Positions 1 through 5,212 of a stretch of 6,691 bases of DNA are shown here, piece by piece; the stretch's first letter is position 1; every line of letters starts with the position of its first letter. Position numbers and translations under genes: made by a program. The notes beneath the pieces are model-generated. The model did not search any database, was not told the origin of the DNA, and saw only the letters and a list, made by a program, of their open reading frames with translations. The DNA is from Bacteroidales bacterium. GTDB taxonomy: Bacteria; Bacteroidota; Bacteroidia; Bacteroidales; F082. The DNA is taken from the NCBI GenBank assembly GCA_900771045.1, contig CAAGMM010000292.1:1-6691 (forward strand). Direction: 5' to 3'.

Positions 1-1230
1 AAAGTCAAGATACGGCACGCGGAAAACCGTAACGACCAGATTAACAGACGCGAAGCCATCTTGTCGGCCTTCACGCCAACAGTCGGCGGCGACGTTTACG
101 CCTATTATAATTTCGGACGCTCCATCAATCCGGAGACAAACACCTATTTTTCAACGACTTCGTTCACAAACGGCTATTCACTCTCTGCCGGAATGTACAT
201 CTTCAACGGATTCAAAGCCATCGACAACCTCAAAATCACATCGACGGCTAAGTCAATGGGAATCAATGAGGAACAACAACTGAAGGACCAAATCTGCCTC
301 GCCACGATGGAGGCTTTCTACAACGTCGTTTATTATTCCGAGTTGACCGACATACTCAATTCGCAGGTCAAGACGGCGCAGAAATCGTTAGAACTTGTTC
401 AAAACCAGAACCGCCTCGGGCAGAAAGGCTATGCCGACATCGTTCAAACGGAGGCGGAATTGACCGACAGGCAATATCAGGCCATAACAGCCCGAAACAA
501 ACTCAACGATGCCTATATCACGTTGAAAGACATTATGTTCTGGCCCATTCAGGACAGCCTCGCGATTGACTTCGACGTTGATAGGGCAAATCCGATTTAC
601 AGTCACACCGACAATCCCGACGACATTATGAAGGCGGCGAAAAACACGCTTCCCTCGATGCTCATCGCCGAAGGCGCCGTGAAAAACGCCAAACTCGAAC
701 TTCATTCCGCAAAATGGAGCCGTCTGCCGTCGTTAGCGTTCAACTGCGGCTGGTCGTCAAGTTATTACACTTACACAGATGTGCCTAATTATCAAACCAT
801 TCCGTTTGACGAACAGTTCAAAAACAACAGCGGCGAATATATTCAGCTTTCGCTCTCCATACCTATTTTCGACAGATTTTCAAGACATTACGACGTGATG
901 AGGAAGAAAAACGCCTACGCCGTCGCGGAAGCCCGATATTCACAACGCACGCGCGAAGTCGAAGCCGAAGTCCTGAGGGCAATCTCCGACAGAGACGGAG
1001 CCTCGGCCGCAATGACGCAGGCGCTGCACCGCGAATCAGTTCAGGAACAGGCCTTCCAACTCAACACGAAACGGCACGAACAAGGCCTCATCTCATCGAT
1101 CGAATATCAAACCGCAGTAGATAACTACTTGAATGCCAAGGCGGAACGTCTGTATGCGGTCCTCATTTTCATCATAAAGCAGAAAGTCGTGAATTATTAT
1201 AAAGGTGTTTCATATTTAGAACAGGAATAA
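1..1230 (+). CDS. TolC-family outer-membrane efflux protein, 5'-truncated by the window edge
   Basis: This is the outer-membrane channel of a tripartite efflux or type I secretion system: a trimeric beta-barrel with a long periplasmic alpha-helical tunnel. The frame is open from base 1, so the TTG at 61 is not the start. The visible part is 409 residues and lacks the signal peptide and the first helices. Typical TolC features are visible: a FTPTVGGDV-type strand near residue 24; long amphipathic helices with conserved Gln/Asn (about 75-165); a second copy of the repeat that runs through LSLSIPIFD (about residues 282-290) into the helix with AEARYSQRTREVEAEV; and a C-terminal block with RHEQGLISSIEYQTAVDNYL and a final YYKG. 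The two-fold internal repeat is the family hallmark. The stop lies one base before the adaptor gene, so the two are cotranscribed and probably translationally coupled. The substrate cannot be read from the sequence. Family assignment is firm. Confidence 0.93.
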   Translation, partial: KVKIRHAENRNDQINRREAILSAFTPTVGGDVYAYYNFGRSINPETNTYFSTTSFTNGYSLSAGMYIFNGFKAIDNLKITSTAKSMGINEEQQLKDQICLATMEAFYNVVYYSELTDILNSQVKTAQKSLELVQNQNRLGQKGYADIVQTEAELTDRQYQAITARNKLNDAYITLKDIMFWPIQDSLAIDFDVDRANPIYSHTDNPDDIMKAAKNTLPSMLIAEGAVKNAKLELHSAKWSRLPSLAFNCGWSSSYYTYTDVPNYQTIPFDEQFKNNSGEYIQLSLSIPIFDRFSRHYDVMRKKNAYAVAEARYSQRTREVEAEVLRAISDRDGASAAMTQALHRESVQEQAFQLNTKRHEQGLISSIEYQTAVDNYLNAKAERLYAVLIFIIKQKVVNYYKGVSYLEQE

Positions 1231-1231
1231 A

Positions 1232-2491
1232 ATGGACAGAGTTATTGAACGCAAAAAAGGAATCAGAACCATCTTTTCAAGAAAAACCATACCTTATTGG
1301 GTCGGCGGCATCGTCGTCGCATTTGCCATCTACCTTATTTTTAGACCTGATGTCAAAACATTGAGAATCAATGGCGAAACTCTTTCAATACAGACGGCGC
1401 GGTTCGCCGAGTTCAACGACTATGTCAGAATAAGCGGGCAGGTTCAGCCGATGACGACCGTTCAGTTAAGTCCGCAGGAAGGCGGCATCGTTCAGGAGAT
1501 CGTTGTTGAAGAAGGCAGTCGAGTGAAAAAAGGCGACATCATCTTGATTTTGAACAATGAAAGCCTCGATCTGCAGATCCTCAACTCGGAGGCCGAACTT
1601 GCGGAAAAGGAGAACATTCTCCGCAACACGATGATCTCCATGGAGCAGCAGAAACTCAGCGTTGAAGAAGAAAGGCTTCAGTATCAATTAGATGCGAGAA
1701 GATTCAAAAGGGCTTTTCTTCAAAACGAACAACTTTACAACGACTCGCTCATCGCCCGCGAGACTTTTTTACAGTCGAAAGAAGATTACGAACTCGCCTG
1801 CGACAAACTCAAGCTGATTCTCAACCGCCAGAAGCAGGACAGCCTGTACAGAAGCGTCGAGATTGGGCAGATGGAGGAGAGTCTGAACAATATGCGCCTC
1901 AACATGCAGATGATTCGCAAACGCAAGGAAAACCTCAGCATCAAGGCGCCTATCGACGGCGTTCTCGGCCTGTTGGACGTGGTTCTCGGGCAGTCGGTCG
2001 GGGCCGGGACGAGAATCGGCCAGATAAGCAATTTGGACAACTACAAAATCGAGGCGCAGATTGACGAACATTACATCGACCGCGTCACGACAGGGCTTTC
2101 GGCCACTTTCGAGCGACAGGGCGAGTCATACGGCGCAGTGCTCAGAAAAGTCTATCCGGAGGTGCGCGACGGCAAGTTCAAGGCCGATTTCAAGTTTGAC
2201 GGCGAACATCCTGGAAACATACGCGCCGGCCAGACTTATTACCTTAATTTACAGCTCGGCCAGCCGACGGAAAGCGTGATAATACCGCGCGGCTCGTTCT
2301 ATCAGAAGACGGGCGGCAGATGGATTTACGTCGTATCGGCCGACGGCACGAAGGCGACGAGGCGCGAAATCCGCATCGGCAGGCAGAACCCTCAATATTA
2401 CGAGGTTTTGGAAGGACTAAGCGGAGGCGAAAGAGTCATCGTCTCAAACTACGACGACTTCGGCGACAACGACGTTTTGGTGATAAAGTGA
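1232..2491 (+). CDS. HlyD/MacA-type periplasmic adaptor (membrane fusion protein) of an efflux pump
   Basis: This 419-residue protein is anchored in the inner membrane and bridges an inner-membrane transporter to the TolC-family channel encoded just upstream. Domains in order: a short basic cytoplasmic tail (1-20); one membrane helix (about 21-37, PYWVGGIVVAFAIYLIF); the first lipoyl half-motif (about 84-107, GGIVQEIVVEEGSRVKKGD); a long Gln/Glu/Leu-rich coiled-coil hairpin (about 108-233); the second lipoyl half (about 234-267, IKAPIDGVLGLLDVVLGQSV); then the beta-barrel and membrane-proximal domains to the C-terminus (PRGSFYQKTGGRWIYVV, GLSGGERVIVSNYDDF). The long hairpin and retained membrane anchor fit an ABC-type (MacA-like) pump better than an RND adaptor, which is usually a lipoprotein. 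The ATG at 1232 follows the upstream stop after one base, with no Shine-Dalgarno. No transporter gene follows, so the ATPase and permease are probably upstream of the window. Family is firm; the partner transporter class is inference. Confidence 0.93.
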   Translation: MDRVIERKKGIRTIFSRKTIPYWVGGIVVAFAIYLIFRPDVKTLRINGETLSIQTARFAEFNDYVRISGQVQPMTTVQLSPQEGGIVQEIVVEEGSRVKKGDIILILNNESLDLQILNSEAELAEKENILRNTMISMEQQKLSVEEERLQYQLDARRFKRAFLQNEQLYNDSLIARETFLQSKEDYELACDKLKLILNRQKQDSLYRSVEIGQMEESLNNMRLNMQMIRKRKENLSIKAPIDGVLGLLDVVLGQSVGAGTRIGQISNLDNYKIEAQIDEHYIDRVTTGLSATFERQGESYGAVLRKVYPEVRDGKFKADFKFDGEHPGNIRAGQTYYLNLQLGQPTESVIIPRGSFYQKTGGRWIYVVSADGTKATRREIRIGRQNPQYYEVLEGLSGGERVIVSNYDDFGDNDVLVIK

Positions 2492-2559
2492 CGCAAACTA
2501 TCTTTTTTATCAATAACGGCATTATTAAAAAAAATGTAACGGCGATAATTATTTTTTCG

Positions 2560-2567
2560 TAAATTTG
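2560..2567 (+). promoter_or_regulatory. Bacteroidota -7 promoter box for the ferritin gene
   Basis: TAAATTTG matches the Bacteroidota -7 consensus TAnnTTTG exactly and lies 27 bases before the ferritin ATG, which gives a short A/T-rich leader of about 20 bases with no Shine-Dalgarno. A clear TTTG -33 box is not visible at the expected spacing. The 2492-2594 gap otherwise holds only A/T-rich sequence; weak A/T dyads there (for example AATAA/TTATT near 2512-2526) might end the efflux operon, but I would not call a terminator. I see no obvious operator for an iron or peroxide regulator. Confidence 0.6.
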
Positions 2568-2594
2568 CATAAACATATAAAAAATATATAGTAT

Positions 2595-3083
2595 ATGATC
2601 AGCAACAAAATGAAAGAGGCTATCAACGCCCAAATCAACGCCGAGATGTGGTCGGCTTACCTGTATCTCGCAATGTCAATGGAAGCGACTGACAACAGTA
2701 TGAAAGGTGTCGCGCACTGGTTCCGCAAACAGGCTGAAGAAGAGATGGAACACGCAATGAAGTTCGTCGATTATCTGCACTCGCAGATGGCGCGGGTCGA
2801 ACTGAAACCCATCGCCGAAGTACCCACGAAATGGGACGGCTGCCCGGTTAAAATGTTCGAGCAGGCCTTGGAGCACGAAAAGAAAGTCACTGCGATGATT
2901 CACAAACTCTGCGACATTGCCGCCAACGAAAAGGACTACGCGACGGCGATTATGCTTCAGTGGTTCGTCACAGAGCAGGTTGAAGAGGAAGACAACGCCC
3001 AGGAAATCCTCGACACGTTCAAGTGCATCGAGAAGGACAAGACCGCGTTCTTCCTTTACGACAAAGAACTCGGAGAAAGATAA
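2595..3083 (+). CDS. ftnA: Bacterial non-haem ferritin
   Basis: This is an iron-storage protein: a 24-subunit cytoplasmic shell that oxidises Fe(II) at a di-iron ferroxidase centre and stores Fe(III) mineral. The protein is 162 residues, close to E. coli FtnA. Every ferroxidase ligand is present: E17, E50 and H53 (in EEEMEH), E95, Q128 and E131, with the additional C-site residues E49, E127 and E130 and the conserved Y24. From E95 on, numbering is shifted by one relative to E. coli, as a single inserted residue would give. The four-helix bundle plus short fifth helix is recognisable throughout, and no haem-binding methionine of a bacterioferritin is suggested. The ATG at 2595 is the only sensible start. 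The gene has its own promoter and stands apart from the efflux genes. In Bacteroides, ferritin is associated with the oxidative-stress response; regulation here is not visible. Assignment is firm. Confidence 0.97.
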   Translation: MISNKMKEAINAQINAEMWSAYLYLAMSMEATDNSMKGVAHWFRKQAEEEMEHAMKFVDYLHSQMARVELKPIAEVPTKWDGCPVKMFEQALEHEKKVTAMIHKLCDIAANEKDYATAIMLQWFVTEQVEEEDNAQEILDTFKCIEKDKTAFFLYDKELGER

Positions 3084-3101
3084 CGGCTTCCCGGGAAATT
3101 G

Positions 3102-3138
3102 AAAAAGCGCCGGAGTCCGAACTGATTCCGGCGTTTTT
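3102..3138. terminator. Bidirectional intrinsic terminator between convergent genes
   Basis: CGCCGGA (3108-3114) pairs perfectly with TCCGGCG (3127-3133) around a 12-base loop. It is followed by T5 (3134-3138) and preceded by A5 (3102-3106, with G3107 bulged). Read rightward it ends the ferritin transcript 19 bases after its stop. Read leftward the A-run becomes a U-run and ends the minus-strand gene, whose stop codon begins 4 bases beyond the T-run. The symmetry and the 58-base convergent gap support shared use. Confidence 0.85.
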
Positions 3139-3141
3139 GTC

Positions 3142-4347
3142 TCATTCGACTTTGCCTTTTTGCAGTTTCGCCCGCGTGAACGGCTTCTCCCTGTCGAAGA
3201 GGTATCTGTACGTTATGTGCGTCTTGCAGAGTTCCGCTCCGACGCTCTTGGCTAACTTCACCATAGCCGGGTTGAAGTCGCCTATCCAATTGAGTTGCAG
3301 GTCTTTATACTTAAATCTTTTCTTGATGGCTTGTGCTTCGAGTGAGCAGACGAGGCCGGCTTCCAATCCTTTGCGCTGATGTTCGGGGACGACGCCGAAT
3401 GCCAGCGATATCGCGCGGTCGCAGATCCTCGAGACTTTAACCCTCCAAAAGATCCTCAGTTTGCTTATGATGTTGTTTTTTCCGTTAAGTCCCTTGTAAA
3501 TCTGGTTCATATCAATCATCATAAGGAAGAATCCGACGGGTTCGCCCTTGTAATAGGCGAAGTGCATCAGTCGCGGGTCGATGATGGGTTTGAGGCTCTT
3601 CATCAGTGCGAGGGCGTGTTGTCGCGTCAGTTTGGCGGAGCCGGGGATGCTGCCCCAAGCCTTGTTGTAGATGGTCAGGAAGTCGTCGGCATATTTTTCG
3701 AGATGCCTTTTTTCAAGTATCCTGAAGGAATAGTCGGGGTTTTCCGAGATTCTCTTTGCCTTATCGTGAAGAACTGGGTCGAAGCCGCCGAGGCTCATAT
3801 TACGGTGATACGTAAGCTGCTTGAAGAAGTCCTTAAAGCCGTAATTCTCAAACAGTTTCGCATAATACGGATAGTTGTACGGCATATTGTAGATCGGGTC
3901 GGTGAAGCCATCGACGAGGCAGCCCCAGAAATAGTCGCGGTCGCCGAAGTTGACAGGCGCGTCCATAGCCTCCTGACCGTGCGCCTTGAGCCATTCCTTG
4001 GCGGCGTCGAACATCATATCGGCGGCTTCCTGGTTGTCGATGCAGTCGAAGAAGCCGCAGCCGCCAGTCGGTTGTCCGTTCTCTTCGTTGGCGTAATTGC
4101 GCGAGGTCTTCTCGTCGTAGAAGGCGGCGATACGCCCCACCACGCAGCCTTTCTCGTCTCTGAGCAGATACCTCACCGCATCGCCGTGGCGGAAGAGTTT
4201 GTTTTTCGACTTGTCAAAAACGGCCTCCACTTCGTCATCCATCGGCCTGACGTAGTGACTGTCACCCTTATATAACTTCGACGGAAAATCAAGCCATAAC
4301 TTGGAGTCCTTCGCAGTCTTGACTTCCGATATGGAAAAAACAGACAT
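3142..4347 (-). CDS. YghO-like GNAT-fold protein (putative N-acyltransferase)
   Basis: This 401-residue cytoplasmic protein is of a type common in Bacteroidota and related, in my judgement, to E. coli YghO. The N-terminal part has the family pattern FPSKLYKGDSHYVRP followed by VVGRIAAFYDE (about residues 22-79), then a block with CGFFDCIDNQEAADMMFDAA and an aromatic NMPYNYPYYAKLFENYGF segment. The C-terminal half is GNAT-like: GEPVGFFLMMIDMNQ, then GVVPEHQRKGLEAG (about 318-331), which resembles acetyl-CoA-binding motif A. The usual Q/RxxGxG/A ends in Glu here, so catalysis is uncertain. A later WIGDFNPAM segment resembles motif B. The substrate is unknown. The ATG at 4345-4347 is chosen because it gives the full N-terminal motif and lies close behind a promoter-like box. 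The gene converges on ferritin and diverges from the structured-RNA region. GNAT-superfamily membership is fairly sure; function is not. Confidence 0.82.
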   Translation of the reverse strand: MSVFSISEVKTAKDSKLWLDFPSKLYKGDSHYVRPMDDEVEAVFDKSKNKLFRHGDAVRYLLRDEKGCVVGRIAAFYDEKTSRNYANEENGQPTGGCGFFDCIDNQEAADMMFDAAKEWLKAHGQEAMDAPVNFGDRDYFWGCLVDGFTDPIYNMPYNYPYYAKLFENYGFKDFFKQLTYHRNMSLGGFDPVLHDKAKRISENPDYSFRILEKRHLEKYADDFLTIYNKAWGSIPGSAKLTRQHALALMKSLKPIIDPRLMHFAYYKGEPVGFFLMMIDMNQIYKGLNGKNNIISKLRIFWRVKVSRICDRAISLAFGVVPEHQRKGLEAGLVCSLEAQAIKKRFKYKDLQLNWIGDFNPAMVKLAKSVGAELCKTHITYRYLFDREKPFTRAKLQKGKVE

Positions 4348-4363
4348 TATTAGAAAATTTTTG

Positions 4364-4371
4364 CAAATTTC
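4364..4371 (-). promoter_or_regulatory. Weak -7 promoter box for the minus-strand GNAT-like gene
   Basis: Read on the minus strand this is GAAATTTG, matching TAnnTTTG at all but the first base, and lying 16 bases before the ATG at 4347. The surrounding letters closely resemble the ferritin promoter (CGnAAATTTGCA in both). No -33 TTTG is evident upstream, and the leader would be very short, perhaps 8-12 bases. Tentative. Confidence 0.35.
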
Positions 4372-4372
4372 C

Positions 4373-4512
4373 GAAAAAATAAGGACTTATAAAAGAAAAA
4401 ACGAAAATTTTTCACCGAATGGGCGTTTTTTTTCGATGAAAGGCGGCTTGACGGACATCCAAGGGCGGTGACGGTTACGCCGGCTTTCTACTTTATTCTA
4501 TATTTCTCTACC
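4373..4512. other. Intergenic stretch without a recognisable gene
   Basis: This is the left part of the 611-base gene-less interval. It holds runs of A and T (for example T8 at 4426-4433) with a weak A/T-dominated dyad, AAAAAACG (4396-4403) against CGTTTTTT (4424-4431), and a four-pair GGCG/CGCC hairpin near 4465-4482. The longest plus-strand reading from an ATG here (4436) is 11 codons. I see no tRNA, insertion sequence or attachment site. The stretch separates the divergent GNAT-like gene from the rightward promoter at 4516-4547. Confidence 0.5.
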
Positions 4513-4515
4513 TTT

Positions 4516-4547
4516 TTTGGAAGTGTCTCGGCACTCCCCTATTTTTG
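4516..4547 (+). promoter_or_regulatory. Complete Bacteroidota promoter driving the structured RNA / small-gene transcript
   Basis: TTTG (4516-4519) is a -33 box; after exactly 20 bases comes TATTTTTG (4540-4547), a perfect TAnnTTTG -7 box. Both boxes and their spacing fit the sigma factor of Bacteroidota. Transcription would start near 4552-4556, about 400 bases before the first start codon (4959), so the transcript would have a very long leader or be an independent RNA. This is the best two-box promoter in the window. Confidence 0.68.
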
Positions 4548-4595
4548 CGTCGGTTATAAACGAGAAAAATCTTGCAAAAAAAAAAATCGTCTTTA

Positions 4596-4727
4596 TGAGC
4601 ATTAGTGGAAAAAATTGTCTATATTTGCTGCTGAATCGGGAAAGAAGTCCCGGTCCGCAAGAAGGCATTTGAAGTCCTACTCTGTAAAATCGCCAATTTC
4701 ACTGCTGAGGACTGAAACTAATGCTCA
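4596..4727. repeat. Perfect 11 bp inverted repeat flanking a promoter-like box
   Basis: TGAGCATTAGT (4596-4606) is the exact reverse complement of ACTAATGCTCA (4717-4727), with 110 bases between. An 11 bp perfect match at this distance is unlikely by chance in a region this size. The enclosed segment contains TATATTTG (4620-4627). Two readings are possible: arms of an RNA helix within the long leader, or recombination sites of a small invertible promoter segment, as occurs in Bacteroidales. No invertase gene is in the window and the arms are short for known invertible promoters, so I lean slightly to the RNA reading. It crosses the main 4677-4696 / 4820-4839 helix, so both could form in one RNA only as a pseudoknot or as alternatives. 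Confidence 0.6.
4620..4627 (+). promoter_or_regulatory. Second -7-type promoter box inside the inverted repeat
   Basis: TATATTTG is a perfect TAnnTTTG match. The expected -33 position holds no TTTG (only TTAG at 4602-4605, at a short 14-base spacing), so it is weaker than the box pair at 4516-4547. If used, the RNA would begin near 4632, just before the hairpin 4635-4654, which would give a compact structured RNA without the A11 tract. Confidence 0.4.
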
Positions 4728-4922
4728 CTTTTCGTTTTGGATTTCGGCGAGGCTGTTGCCCGTCTGAATGATAAGACAGGCGTGAGACGGTTGTTTTAAG
4801 TTCTATTCAGCAAAGGTGTTTGGCGATACCTCAGAGTAGTGGGACGGCAAGTAAGTCTCACGCTTTTCTTGTGTCAGTTAATAACGCCTATTTCAGTGAG
4901 GCTTGTAGGCAGAAAAAAACTC

Positions 4923-4943
4923 GGGAGCAGCCGTGCTGTTCCC
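4923..4943 (+). promoter_or_regulatory. Stable hairpin just before the small-gene start
   Basis: GGGAGCAG (4923-4930) pairs with CTGTTCCC (4936-4943), 8 pairs with one G.U, around a CCGTG loop. It ends 15 bases before the ATG at 4959. No U-run follows on the plus strand, so it is not an intrinsic terminator in that direction. It may define the 3' border of the structured RNA, stabilise a processed mRNA end or modulate initiation. On the minus strand a T-run does follow, but the stem then has an A-C mismatch. Confidence 0.5.
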
Positions 4944-4958
4944 AGAAAACGGAAAATT

Positions 4959-5177
4959 ATGTTGTATAGAGTAACGGTAAAGACAGGAAAAAACGCCAAC
5001 GGCGTCCGCATAGAGCGCGGCATGAGCGTTGACGTGGTGACAAACAGCATGAGCAACCCCGTGACGACCAACGGCGGCCAGTCAGTGGCGGACGCCTTCA
5101 TGCGAATCTACGGAATCGACATCCGGAAAGCCGGCGCTTTGAACATGGCCTGGTTAGAGGTGGAGAGGATTGAGTAA
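4959..5177 (+). CDS. Small conserved Bacteroidales protein, probably DUF6140-like
   Basis: A 72-residue soluble protein with no signal peptide or membrane helix. The sequence pattern is VTVKTGKNANGVRIERGMSVDVVT, then NPVTTNGGQSVADAFMRIYGID, then KAGALNMAWLEVERI. The N-terminal half reads as short beta strands separated by Gly/Asn turns, the middle as a helix, and the end as a strand. I recall near-identical patterns in a small Bacteroides family that I believe is called DUF6140; the number is from memory and the function unknown. A GTG at 4839 in the same frame would add 40 residues, but that extension overlaps the structured RNA and is basic and unlike the rest, so I take the ATG at 4959, preceded by an A-rich stretch. 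Codon use is G/C-rich (38 of 60 at 5041-5100), like the left-hand genes and unlike the GTPases 35 bases downstream. Confidence 0.8.
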   Translation: MLYRVTVKTGKNANGVRIERGMSVDVVTNSMSNPVTTNGGQSVADAFMRIYGIDIRKAGALNMAWLEVERIE

Positions 5178-5212
5178 GGAAAGAAATTGGATAATATGTT
5201 TAAATTTAAATT

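Larger units (their letters stand above)
4553..4943 (+). ncRNA. Candidate structured RNA or long structured leader; family not recognised
   Basis: Helices found by reading: CTACTCTG 4677-4684 with CAGAGTAG 4832-4839, then a 4x4 internal loop, then ATCGCCAA 4689-4696 with TTGGCGAT 4820-4827. That is 16 perfect pairs across about 120 bases, extendable by GTC 4674-4676 with GAC 4843-4845 over a bulge. Inside lie TTTCA/TGAAA (4697-4701/4713-4717) and GCC-GTCT/AGAC-GGC (4758-4765/4774-4781, one C-A mismatch). Upstream is 4635-4641/4648-4654; downstream are 4886-4890/4906-4910 and 4923-4930/4936-4943. Crossing pairs are 4629-4636/4805-4812 and 4778-4788/4855-4865. G.U pairs at 4636-4653, 4779-4864 and 4927-4939 favour the plus strand. 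It lacks the conserved cores I know of RNase P RNA, tmRNA, SRP RNA or common riboswitches. No U-run ends it, so it may read through into the small gene at 4959. Both ends are approximate. Confidence 0.55.

Noticed and set aside
3379..4275. A long plus-strand open frame (298 codons) opposite the GNAT-like gene
   Set aside because: It is the antisense shadow of a clearly conserved minus-strand protein. Its translation has no recognisable domain and is rich in Val/Glu/His, as expected for a mirror of G/C-biased codons.
4522..4535. Dyad AGTG/CACT between the -33 and -7 boxes as a repressor operator
   Set aside because: Four-base arms are too short to distinguish from chance, and no second copy is seen.
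4596..4727. Retron-like msr-msd with a1/a2 inverted repeats
   Set aside because: The inverted repeat and spacing superficially fit, but no reverse transcriptase lies downstream; the next gene encodes a 72-residue protein and the rest are GTPases. The enclosed segment lacks an obvious long msd hairpin.
4553..4943. RNase P RNA, tmRNA, SRP RNA, 6S RNA or a common riboswitch
   Set aside because: I could not find the conserved cores I know for these: no GAGGAAAGTCC-type RNase P core, no tmRNA-like termini or tag frame, no SRP GGAAG loop, and no TPP or cobalamin box. This is recall only and does not replace a covariance search.
4912..4943. Minus-strand intrinsic terminator (hairpin followed by T-run)
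   Set aside because: On the minus strand the stem carries an A-C mismatch and there is no minus-strand gene to the right that needs ending here; on the plus strand the same stem is fully paired with a G.U.
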